The notes under the pieces are model-generated. The model saw nothing but the letters and a program-made list of their open reading frames with translations, had not been told where the DNA came from and did not search any database. A DNA stretch of 10,788 bases from Campylobacteraceae bacterium (GTDB lineage Bacteria > Campylobacterota > Campylobacteria > Campylobacterales > Sulfurovaceae): positions 1-10,788 of the forward strand of contig JALUKJ010000198.1 in the NCBI GenBank assembly GCA_027056615.1, given 5' to 3'. Position numbers and translations under genes: made by a program. Shown piece after piece: positions 1 through 6,317 of this stretch (positions within the stretch are counted from its first letter, which is position 1; each line of letters opens with the position of its first letter).

Positions 1-1
1 T

Positions 2-1195
2 AGTAATGAAGTAGATATGACATATCATCTTAAAGGTAATAAGTATCATTGGAATAATTTTTTTATAGATAGCCCTATAGATGTAAAAGGAAATATGAAA
101 GGCTTAATTTCCAATCTTATAGTAGATGGGAAAGGAAGAGCTTTTGATGGAAATATTAGTTATAGTTTTATAAGGATTTATAAACAATTTAAAGATATGG
201 ATGTTGTCTTAAGCAATGCAAAAAGTAAAGAGGTATTGAAATTCTTTAAAGAGAAACTTTTGATTAAGGGTAGAGTTAACATAAATAGTAAATTTAAAGT
301 TTTTTCAAAGTATGAGAAAGATGGTGTAGCTAAGATAGTAATGAGTAGGGCTTTTATGCCATCTGTTGCTCCTTATGTTCCATTTAGACTTAATGCAACG
401 ATTAATTTTAAAGATATGGTTTATAGAGTGGAGGGTAAAATAGATTCAGATATTGGTAGTCTACAGATTGAAGATGGTTTTTATCATAAAATGAGAAAAG
501 AGGGACATGGAAAATATGCATTACATTTAATAGAGTTATCCTATTTTGATGAGATTTTAAAACGTAGATATACAGGTTCATTAGATACCAATGGGAGTAT
601 AATTTATAAAGATAAAAAAATTATAGTAGATGGAATAACTAATAAATTTGATGGAGAGTTAAATTATTTGTATAGTCAAGATAATTTGATACTTAAGTTA
701 AAAAAAGTATCATTGGAAAAGATACTAAAACAGATGAACTATCCTACTTTTTTAACTGCAAAAGTAGATGGAAAAGTAGACTTTAATATAAAAGATAAAA
801 TTATGCTCATTGATACAAAGTTAAAAGAGGCTCAATTTAGAAGAACAAAGATGACCGATATGGTATTGAAAGCAGTGAATATTGACATGTTAGCTGATGT
901 CTATGATGATAGCTCTTTTATTGCAGGGTATCAAAATGAACAGTTGAGTGCTGTTTTAAAAATTGATAATAGAGTAAATCATATTTATTTAAATAATGCT
1001 ACCTTAAATAAAAAAAATAATAGTATTGATTCTGACTTTGAAGTTAGAATGAATGGTCAAGAGATTTTTGGTAGGATTACAGGTAGTTTAAAAGACCCCT
1101 CAATTTCTGTAGATATGAAGAGATTGATTAAAGAGCAGATTGAGAAAAAAATAGACTCTTTTTTTGGTAAAGGAAAAATTAGAAATATTTTTTAA
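2..1195 (+). CDS. AsmA/YhdP-like (DUF3971-type) envelope protein, C-terminal part (5' end outside window)
   Basis: The reading frame is open from base 2 with no stop before the first ATG at 17, so the gene very probably starts upstream and only its last ~400 residues are seen. What is visible is long, beta-rich, repetitive sequence of alternating polar and hydrophobic short strands, many of them Asp/Gly/Lys-rich. It closes with a typical AsmA-like ending, G-S-L-K-D-P-S-I-S-V-D-M, followed by a basic amphipathic helix. Large AsmA-type proteins (YhdP, TamB and YdbH in E. coli) are inner-membrane-anchored periplasmic bridges implicated in lipid movement to the outer membrane; that role here is inference from the family. 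No membrane segment is visible in this part, because the anchor would be at the missing N-terminus. Base composition is more AT-rich than in the metabolic genes further right. The family call is from fold-like pattern rather than a diagnostic motif. Confidence 0.65.
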   Translation, partial: SNEVDMTYHLKGNKYHWNNFFIDSPIDVKGNMKGLISNLIVDGKGRAFDGNISYSFIRIYKQFKDMDVVLSNAKSKEVLKFFKEKLLIKGRVNINSKFKVFSKYEKDGVAKIVMSRAFMPSVAPYVPFRLNATINFKDMVYRVEGKIDSDIGSLQIEDGFYHKMRKEGHGKYALHLIELSYFDEILKRRYTGSLDTNGSIIYKDKKIIVDGITNKFDGELNYLYSQDNLILKLKKVSLEKILKQMNYPTFLTAKVDGKVDFNIKDKIMLIDTKLKEAQFRRTKMTDMVLKAVNIDMLADVYDDSSFIAGYQNEQLSAVLKIDNRVNHIYLNNATLNKKNNSIDSDFEVRMNGQEIFGRITGSLKDPSISVDMKRLIKEQIEKKIDSFFGKGKIRNIF

Positions 1196-1290
1196 TAAAA
1201 ATACTTGCTATTTGGTGATAAATTCTTAATAATCACAATTAATACACAAATAGGTTCTACACTATCAATTCGCCAATATAAAAAAACATT

Positions 1291-1296
1291 AAAGGA
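1291..1296 (+). promoter_or_regulatory. ribosome binding site of the cytochrome c gene
   Basis: AAAGGA lies five bases before the ATG at 1302 and supports that start. Upstream, TATAAA at 1277-1282 is a possible -10 that would give a very short leader, but the 106-bp spacer is AT-rich and this promoter is uncertain. Confidence 0.6.
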
Positions 1297-1301
1297 CAAA
1301 T

Positions 1302-1583
1302 ATGAGCAAAATATGGACAGTATTAGCAGGAATTTCACTAATAGGAACAGTAGCATCGGCTAACATGGCTTTGTGTAAAGGGTGTCATGGGCAAAACTTT
1401 GAAAAAAAAGCAATGGGAAAATCTAAAGTGGTTAGAAATATGAGTAAAGCAGATATTATTAAAGCTTTAAAAGGTTATAAAGCAGGAACTTATGGTGAGA
1501 TTATGAAAGAAGTAATGGAGAAACAGGTAAAAAAACTCTCTAATAAAGATATAGAGTCTATTGCTTCCAAAATAAAAAAATAG
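1302..1583 (+). CDS. small periplasmic monohaem cytochrome c (c553-like)
   Basis: A 93-residue protein with a Sec signal peptide: Lys3, a hydrophobic stretch at about 6-17 and an A-S-A cleavage site after residue 20. The mature protein would be about 73 residues. A single haem-binding C-x-x-C-H lies at residues 25-29, right after the signal. The later T-Y-G-x-x-M segment (63-68) suggests Met68 as the sixth haem-iron ligand, with Met72 as the alternative. The order CxxCH, a GKSK-type loop, 'MSKADIIKALKGYKAGTYG' and a final Lys-rich helix matches the class I c553 cytochromes of Campylobacterota, which pass electrons between bc1-type complexes and terminal oxidases or reductases in the periplasm. 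It stands alone, followed by a hairpin. Its exact redox partner cannot be read from the context. Confidence 0.9.
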   Translation: MSKIWTVLAGISLIGTVASANMALCKGCHGQNFEKKAMGKSKVVRNMSKADIIKALKGYKAGTYGEIMKEVMEKQVKKLSNKDIESIASKIKK

Positions 1584-1597
1584 GTTTTAGTTTTTTT

Positions 1598-1629
1598 ATG
1601 GATAAGATTTCTCTTGTCCATTCTCTTTT
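1598..1629 (+). terminator. probable intrinsic terminator after the cytochrome c gene
   Basis: ATGGATAAG (1598-1606) pairs with CTTGTCCAT (1613-1621) across a six-base loop, with one G-T wobble, and is followed by TCTCTTTT. It lies 15 bp after the stop codon and before the promoter of the aldehyde dehydrogenase. The U-tract is interrupted by Cs, so strength is uncertain. Confidence 0.55.
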
Positions 1630-1663
1630 AAATTTATCTTTTTTCTTTCCACTTTTTTTTATT

Positions 1664-1674
1664 TTTGTTATAAT
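1664..1674 (+). promoter_or_regulatory. extended -10 promoter of the aldehyde dehydrogenase gene
   Basis: TTTGT followed by TATAAT at 1669-1674 gives a TG-n-TATAAT extended -10. It is preceded by T-rich runs (1652-1665), the pattern known for sigma-70 promoters of Campylobacter and Helicobacter, which lack a fixed -35. Transcription would start near 1681. The Shine-Dalgarno AGGAG at 1692-1696 precedes the ATG at 1703. Confidence 0.7.
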
Positions 1675-1702
1675 CACTTATCTTTAGAAGCAGGAGACAA
1701 TA

Positions 1703-3154
1703 ATGTTTGGAATTTTTCAGAGTAATCATCAAATAAATGATGCAAAAATTTTTATGGGAAGTAGTGAAGAGACAAGAGAGGTTTTAACAGAACGGAAAAA
1801 CCCTTATAGTGGCGAGGTTGTATCCTCTGCACCATTATGTAGTGTAGAAGATACAAAACGTGCTTTAGATATTGCCCAAGAGGCATCTAAAGAGACAAAA
1901 AAATCTCCTCTTCATCAACGTATCTCATGGTTAGAAGATGTTGCTAATATGTTAGAGGAGTATCGTGAAGATATGGCAATAACATTGGTAAATGAAGTAG
2001 CAAAACCTTTAGCTTTTGCAAGAGTAGAGGTTGATAGATGTATTGAGACTATTCGACTTACAGCAAAAGAGCTTATTGCACTGCATGGTGAGACCATTCC
2101 TACCGATATTGCTCCAAGTGGGAAAAAAACTATTGCTTATTTTAGTAGAGTTCCTGTAGGAGTTGTTGCTTGTATTACACCTTTTAATTTTCCTTTAAAT
2201 TTAGTAGCACATAAGATTGCTCCTGCTTTAGGTGCAGGAAATGCAGTTGTTTTAAAACCAACTCCTGAAGCACCATTAATAGCCTATAAGTTAGCAAAAC
2301 TTTTTAATAGCTCACAATATGCTATTAAAGATGCATTAAGTGTGGTTTATGGTGATGTTGAAGTAGGAAGTACTTTAGTAAAGAGTTCTATTCCTCGTGT
2401 ACTCTCCTTTACAGGTTCTGTTATGGTTGGAAAGATTATTACCCAACAAGCAGGGATTAAAAAGGTAAGTTTAGAGTTAGGAGGAAATGCAGCTACGTTT
2501 ATAGATAAATCAGCCGATTTAGAGCATTCAGCCTCTCGATGTGCGTTTGGTGCTTTTGTTAACTCTGGGCAGGTTTGTATCTCTCTTCAACGTATATATG
2601 TTCATGAAGATGTTTATGAGAAATTTTCAGAAATTATTGCTCGTGAGACAAAAATGTTAAAAGTAGGTTCACCTTATTATGAAGATACCTTTATGGGACC
2701 ATTGATTGATGATGAGTCACTACATCGTGCTAAAATATGGGTAGAGTCTGCTCAAGATGAGGGAGCTAAAGTTTTAACTGGAGCAGAGGTAGTTGATGGA
2801 AGCTTTACCCCTACTATTATGGTAGATGTAACAGATGATATGAACATTATTTGTGAAGAGGTCTTTGCTCCTATTGTCTCTTTGGTTAAAGTATCGAGTT
2901 ATGAAGAGGCAATAGTTAAGATGAATAACTCACCTTATGGACTTCAATTCTCTATCTTTACCAATGATTTAAAGTTAACACAACGCTTTATTGAAGATGC
3001 AGAGTGTGGAGGGGTGGTTATTAATGATATTCCTACCTTACGGTTTGATGTTCAACCTTATGGAGGTTCAAAACTATCAGGAGTAGGGCGTGAAGGACCA
3101 CGTTGGGCATTGGAAGAGTTTACTGAAATTAAGAGTGTAGTAATCTGTGAGTAG
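1703..3154 (+). CDS. NAD(P)-dependent aldehyde dehydrogenase (lactaldehyde/non-phosphorylating GAPDH-like branch)
   Basis: A full-length ALDH superfamily enzyme of 483 residues that oxidises an aldehyde to the acid with NAD(P)+ in the cytoplasm. The catalytic set is intact: Asn162 in I-T-P-F-N-F-P-L-N, general base Glu258 in L-E-L-G-G-N, and nucleophile Cys292 in N-S-G-Q-V-C. The Rossmann loop F-T-G-S and the late E-E-V-F-A-P motif are also present. The segment 'VEVDRCIETIRLTAKE ... HGETIPTDI' followed by ITPFNFPLNLVAHKIAPA resembles the lactaldehyde/glycolaldehyde dehydrogenase and non-phosphorylating GAPDH branch rather than betaine-aldehyde enzymes. The substrate cannot be fixed from sequence alone. 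It has its own promoter and is followed nine bases later by the DUF523 gene, probably co-transcribed. The ATG at 1703 is supported by a good Shine-Dalgarno. Confidence 0.92.
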   Translation: MFGIFQSNHQINDAKIFMGSSEETREVLTERKNPYSGEVVSSAPLCSVEDTKRALDIAQEASKETKKSPLHQRISWLEDVANMLEEYREDMAITLVNEVAKPLAFARVEVDRCIETIRLTAKELIALHGETIPTDIAPSGKKTIAYFSRVPVGVVACITPFNFPLNLVAHKIAPALGAGNAVVLKPTPEAPLIAYKLAKLFNSSQYAIKDALSVVYGDVEVGSTLVKSSIPRVLSFTGSVMVGKIITQQAGIKKVSLELGGNAATFIDKSADLEHSASRCAFGAFVNSGQVCISLQRIYVHEDVYEKFSEIIARETKMLKVGSPYYEDTFMGPLIDDESLHRAKIWVESAQDEGAKVLTGAEVVDGSFTPTIMVDVTDDMNIICEEVFAPIVSLVKVSSYEEAIVKMNNSPYGLQFSIFTNDLKLTQRFIEDAECGGVVINDIPTLRFDVQPYGGSKLSGVGREGPRWALEEFTEIKSVVICE

Positions 3155-3163
3155 GAGTAGTTT

Positions 3164-3616
3164 ATGAAAAAAGTTGCCCTATCTGCTTGTCTTACTGGTT
3201 GTACTTGTCGTTATGATGGTAAAGAGAATTTAAACATAACTCTTCTTAAAGAGTTATCTTCTTATGAGATTGTTCCATTTTGTCCTGAAGATTTCTGTTT
3301 TGGGACACCTAGACCAACTATGGATTTAGTTGATAATGGAGATAAAATAGAGGCTATATCAAATAAAGATGGCTCTGTTTTATCTTCTCCCATAGAAAAA
3401 TATGCTAAAGATTTTTTCAAAAAAAATTCAGATATTAAACTCTTTATAGGTAAAGATAGAAGCCCAAGTTGTGCTGTACGAAGTGGTAAAGTTTACGATA
3501 AAGAAAAAAATCTACTCCATACAACAGGAACAGGGCTTATGGCAAAAGTAGCGTTAGATTTAGGCATAGAGTCTTGGGATAGTGAAGATTATTTAATATC
3601 TCTTAAACTGCTCTAA
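3164..3616 (+). CDS. DUF523 family protein, possible TudS-like Fe-S desulfidase
   Basis: A 150-residue soluble protein that matches DUF523 by its N-terminal S-A-C-L-x-G-x-x-C-R-Y-D-G motif (residues 7-18), C-P-E (40-42) with T-P-R-P, and S-P-S-C (100-103). Cysteines are at 9, 13, 15, 40, 45 and 103. Some members of this family (thiouracil desulfidase, TudS) bind a [4Fe-4S] cluster with three cysteines and remove sulfur from thiolated bases. C9, C40 and C103 are the natural candidates here; this assignment is inference. The usual glycine-rich CPE-x-x-G-G-L segment is replaced by C-P-E-D-F-C-F-G-T-P-R, and the common SPSCG by SPSCAV. The start is supported by TAGGAG, which overlaps the stop of the upstream dehydrogenase gene, so the two are likely translated from one mRNA. 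The last 24 bases overlap a convergent small gene. Confidence 0.88.
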   Translation: MKKVALSACLTGCTCRYDGKENLNITLLKELSSYEIVPFCPEDFCFGTPRPTMDLVDNGDKIEAISNKDGSVLSSPIEKYAKDFFKKNSDIKLFIGKDRSPSCAVRSGKVYDKEKNLLHTTGTGLMAKVALDLGIESWDSEDYLISLKLL

Positions 3617-3793
3617 CCAATCTTTATCTTCTTCTTTTAAGAGTCCAACTCTTTCTAAAAGAGTTGATTTTATGGATTCTAAATCTTTAATTTCTAAATA
3701 TTCTAAATAGTTTGGATTTATCTCTAGTTTTTGTTGTGGATTGTAGGCTAAAAGGGCTTCTATCTCTTTGAGTAATTCTTCTTTTGTTTTCAT
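3593..3793 (-). CDS. small conserved-looking hypothetical protein (66 aa)
   Basis: The product is a charged, helical, soluble protein rich in Leu, Lys and Glu, with no cysteine, signal peptide or membrane segment. It contains a central N-P-Q-Q-K-L-E-I-N-P-N-Y-L-E-Y-L segment and ends in a W-L-E-Q-F-K-R tail. The protein reads like a real gene rather than antisense noise: the amino-acid use is balanced and the frame fills almost the whole gap between DUF523 and bcp. A TATAAT on this strand lies just upstream (3819 to 3814). I believe similar small proteins occur in other Campylobacterota, but that is memory and no function is known to me. Its last codons overlap the end of the DUF523 gene tail to tail by 24 bases. 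The Shine-Dalgarno is weak (only a GCGAA-type sequence before ATG). Confidence 0.7.
   Translation of the reverse strand: MKTKEELLKEIEALLAYNPQQKLEINPNYLEYLEIKDLESIKSTLLERVGLLKEEDKDWLEQFKRY
3639..3671 (+). terminator. hairpin downstream of DUF523, possible terminator inside the small minus-strand gene
   Basis: A perfect nine-base stem, CAACTCTTT (3646-3654) with AAAGAGTTG (3658-3666), has a three-base loop and is followed by ATTTT. It starts 30 bases past the DUF523 stop. A second, mutually exclusive hairpin, AAGAGT (3639-3644) with ACTCTT (3648-3653), uses the same bases. Both lie inside codons of the opposite-strand gene, so coincidence is possible. Confidence 0.35.
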
Positions 3794-3798
3794 TTCGC

Positions 3799-3804
3799 TA
3801 TACT
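3799..3804 (+). promoter_or_regulatory. possible -10 element of bcp
   Basis: TATACT lies 29 bases before the bcp ATG and would give a leader of about 22 bases. The Shine-Dalgarno AAGGA at 3821-3825 fixes the ATG at 3833. No clear -35 is seen, as is usual in this phylum. Confidence 0.45.
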
Positions 3805-3813
3805 ACCATAAAA

Positions 3814-3819
3814 ATTATA
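3814..3819 (-). promoter_or_regulatory. possible -10 element of the 66-aa gene
   Basis: Read on the minus strand, this is a perfect TATAAT (3819 to 3814) about 20 bases before the ATG at 3793. It lies between the candidate bcp -10 and the bcp start, so the two divergent promoters would interleave in a 39-bp spacer. Confidence 0.4.
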
Positions 3820-3832
3820 TAAGGATTTTAAT

Positions 3833-4309
3833 ATGTTAGAAATCGGCGATACCATACCAAATTTTTGTCTACCAAATCAAGATGAAGAGGAGATATGTTT
3901 TAGAGATATTAAAGGGCGATGGATAGTTATCTACTTTTACCCAAAAGACAACACCCCTGGGTGTACTACAGAAGCGTGTGATTTTACAGAAGCCTTACCT
4001 GATTTTACGGCACTTGAAGCTATTGTTTTAGGGGTTAGTCCTGACTCTCCTAAAAAACACAGAAACTTTATTGAGAAGAAAGGTTTAAAAATTACACTTC
4101 TAGCAGATGAAGATAAAGCTTTATGTAAAAGTTTTGGAATTTGGCAACTTAAAAAGTTTATGGGGCGAGAATATATGGGTGTTGTGCGAAGTACCTTTTT
4201 AATAGCACCAGATGGAAATTTAGCTTATAAGTGGGAAAAAGTAAGAGTTAAGGGTCACGTTAATGAGGTTAAAGCAAAACTAAAGGAGTTAAAAGCTCAA
4301 AATGATTGA
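3833..4309 (+). CDS. bcp: thioredoxin-dependent thiol peroxidase Bcp (peroxiredoxin Q)
   Basis: A complete 158-residue peroxiredoxin of the AhpC/TSA superfamily that reduces hydrogen peroxide and organic hydroperoxides with electrons from thioredoxin in the cytoplasm. The active-site block F-Y-P-K-D-N-T-P-G-C-T-T-E-A-C-D-F (35-51) carries the peroxidatic Cys44 and, five residues later, the resolving Cys49, which is the alpha-2 2-Cys Bcp/PrxQ signature. The later V-L-G-V-S-P-D-S segment and the R-S-T-F-L-I-A-P-D-G segment (arginine after the middle helix) are typical of the family. Two extra cysteines lie near the N-terminus (12 and 22). The length is normal. The gene is transcribed divergently from the 66-aa gene and ends in a hairpin shared with the convergent PBP1A gene. 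It probably protects against oxidative stress in a microaerophile. Confidence 0.96.
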   Translation: MLEIGDTIPNFCLPNQDEEEICFRDIKGRWIVIYFYPKDNTPGCTTEACDFTEALPDFTALEAIVLGVSPDSPKKHRNFIEKKGLKITLLADEDKALCKSFGIWQLKKFMGREYMGVVRSTFLIAPDGNLAYKWEKVRVKGHVNEVKAKLKELKAQND

Positions 4310-4315
4310 GCTTTT
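4291..4315. terminator. bidirectional terminator hairpin between bcp and the PBP1A gene
   Basis: AAAAGCTCAA (4291-4300) and TTGAGCTTTT (4306-4315) are perfect inverted repeats around a five-base loop. The bcp stop codon (4307-4309) sits in the right arm, and the PBP1A stop begins five bases further on. Each strand ends its stem with four Ts, so it can serve both convergent genes. Confidence 0.7.
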
Positions 4316-4319
4316 AGTC

Positions 4320-6275
4320 CTAAAACGGGTCAACATCTCCATAAGGATTTGTTTCAGACTTAGTTGTAGCAGGAAGAGGTGAAATATCGGTATAGAGTTC
4401 TGTTCTAACTCCATGTTTCATATTGTAAACTCCTTTAGGAACTTTAAACTTCCTTGGTAAATTAGGATACATCTTATATAGATGTTTAAAGAAGTAGGCA
4501 AATGCAGGAGCAGATGTTCCTCCACCTGTACCACCTCTTCCAATAGGTTTGTTGTTGTCTCTTCCCATCCACACAATTACCTCTTCAGCAGGAGAGTAGC
4601 CACAAAACCATGCATCAACATTTTTATTGGTTGTTCCTGTTTTACCAACTACTTCAACTCCTGGAACTTTAGCATTTCTACCTGTACCCCTAAGAACAAT
4701 ATCTCTTAAGATACTAGTCATTAGGTAGGCTTGTGGTGGTGTTGTAAAGTTCTCAATCTCTTGTGTCTTACTCTCATATATAACTGTTCCATCACGAGAA
4801 AGAACTTTAGTAACAAGTCTTGGTTCTATCATATGACCACCATTTGCAAATGCAGAGTAAATTTGTGCCATTTTTACAGGACTTAGCCCAAGATTTCCTA
4901 AAGAGACAGACATATCATGAGGAATCTTAGGAACATTGAGTTGCTCTAATTTTTCAAGAATTCTCTTTAATCCAACTTCTGTAACTAAATTAATAGTAGC
5001 AAGGTTTCGTGAATGAACAAGTGCTTCACGTAGTTTTATAAAACCTTTAAAATCATTTTCATAATTTTTGGGTCTCCAAATTTTACGTTTTCCATTGCTA
5101 TAGTATTGAAATGTTCTAGCAACATCGGTTAGCTCTGTAGCAGGGTTATACCCCATATCTAAAGCAACTTGATATATAAAAGGTTTAAATGCAGAACCTG
5201 GTTGACGTTGCATCATAGTAGCACGGTTATAGGCAGACTTTTTATAGTCTACTCCACCTACCATTGCTTTTATGTTCCCTGTATGGTTTTCAACAACAAG
5301 TATGGCTCCATTGAGTGTAGTTGTTTTAGGATTCTCATGACGTTTTTTTACAATTCTTCTGTGAGCATAGTGTAGTGCTTTTCGTGCCAACTTCTGTTGT
5401 TTCATATCAATACTTGTGTAGATAGTATATCCACCACGATAGATATCAGGAAACTTCTTTTTTAATCGTCTAACCACTTCATCTGTTACATAAGGAGCAA
5501 TGTTTTGTGTTAAGGTATCTTTATAGATGGTTGGAATCTCTTTGATAGCGTCTAAATAGGTCTCTTCGGTAATCCAGCCTAATTTTCGCATACGAGCTAA
5601 GATGGTTCCAGCTCGTGTTAGGGCTTTATCTAAATGTCGAGTTGGGTCATAAGAGCTAGGTGCTTTCATGAGTCCAGCAAGAAGAGCCGACTCTTTGAGT
5701 GTTAATTCATCAAGATTTTTTCTAAAATAACCTTTTGCAGCTGTCTTAATTCCATAATAGCCATGTCCAAAAAACATCTCATTTAAGTAACGTTCTAAGA
5801 TTTGTTCTTTAGTTAGCTCATTTTCAATTTTTAGAGATAAAATTGCCTCTTTCATCTTACGGGTATAACTTCGCTCATTATTTAAAATGGTATTTTTAAC
5901 TAATTGTTGTGTTAAGGTACTTCCTCCCTCAACTTTATGACCAGCTTTAAAGTTTCTAAGTGCAGCTCTAATAATAGCATCAGGATTAACCCCATTATGT
6001 TCAAAAAATCGTGTATCTTCAATGGCAACTAGTGCTTCTACAACATAGCCAGGAATCTCATCATAGGTAGCATAGAGTCGGTGTTGTCCTTTAAAAATAT
6101 AGGAGATTTTATTACCTTTATCATCTAAGATAACAGAGGAGGTTGCTGGTTTGTAGTTAATAAGCTTATCTGCATCAAGCTTAATCTCATTGTAGGCATA
6201 AATAAAGGCAATAAAAAGAGCAATAGCAAATATGAGTGCTAAAACAATAGAGCCTTTAATCAGTCGATTAACCAT
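4320..6275 (-). CDS. mrcA: class A penicillin-binding protein 1A (bifunctional transglycosylase/transpeptidase)
   Basis: A 651-residue inner-membrane enzyme that polymerises lipid II and cross-links peptidoglycan in the periplasm. Residues 8-28 form the single N-terminal membrane anchor. The GT51 glycosyltransferase domain (about 50-240) has E-D-T-R-F-F with catalytic Glu86, G-G-S-T-L-T-Q-Q (117-124) and I-L-E-R-Y-L-N with the second glutamate, Glu161. The transpeptidase domain (about 320-600) has S361-x-x-K364 in P-G-S-A-F-K-P, S422-R-N424, and K545-T-G-T. All active-site motifs are intact and the length is close to that of short epsilonproteobacterial PBP1A. The ATG is preceded by an AAAGGAGA Shine-Dalgarno. 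bioF lies 42 bp upstream on the same strand; as I recall, Helicobacter pylori has the same neighbours, so this looks like an old operon. Confidence 0.96.
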   Translation of the reverse strand: MVNRLIKGSIVLALIFAIALFIAFIYAYNEIKLDADKLINYKPATSSVILDDKGNKISYIFKGQHRLYATYDEIPGYVVEALVAIEDTRFFEHNGVNPDAIIRAALRNFKAGHKVEGGSTLTQQLVKNTILNNERSYTRKMKEAILSLKIENELTKEQILERYLNEMFFGHGYYGIKTAAKGYFRKNLDELTLKESALLAGLMKAPSSYDPTRHLDKALTRAGTILARMRKLGWITEETYLDAIKEIPTIYKDTLTQNIAPYVTDEVVRRLKKKFPDIYRGGYTIYTSIDMKQQKLARKALHYAHRRIVKKRHENPKTTTLNGAILVVENHTGNIKAMVGGVDYKKSAYNRATMMQRQPGSAFKPFIYQVALDMGYNPATELTDVARTFQYYSNGKRKIWRPKNYENDFKGFIKLREALVHSRNLATINLVTEVGLKRILEKLEQLNVPKIPHDMSVSLGNLGLSPVKMAQIYSAFANGGHMIEPRLVTKVLSRDGTVIYESKTQEIENFTTPPQAYLMTSILRDIVLRGTGRNAKVPGVEVVGKTGTTNKNVDAWFCGYSPAEEVIVWMGRDNNKPIGRGGTGGGTSAPAFAYFFKHLYKMYPNLPRKFKVPKGVYNMKHGVRTELYTDISPLPATTKSETNPYGDVDPF

Positions 6276-6317
6276 AGAGTATCTCCTTTGGAAAAATAGA
6301 TTAAATTATAACGTAAT

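Noticed and set aside
1585..1600. A-tract/T-tract at the end of the cytochrome c gene as a separate terminator stem
   Set aside because: The pairing has no G-C pairs and is explained by Lys codons plus an AT-rich spacer; the hairpin at 1598-1621 is the better candidate.
1915..2097. 60-residue open frame antisense to the aldehyde dehydrogenase
   Set aside because: Lies fully within a conserved gene with intact motifs; shadow frame.
4482..5375. Two plus-strand open frames (4482-4709, 5169-5375) inside the PBP1A gene
   Set aside because: Antisense to the transpeptidase domain, Cys/Ser-rich low-quality translations; shadows.
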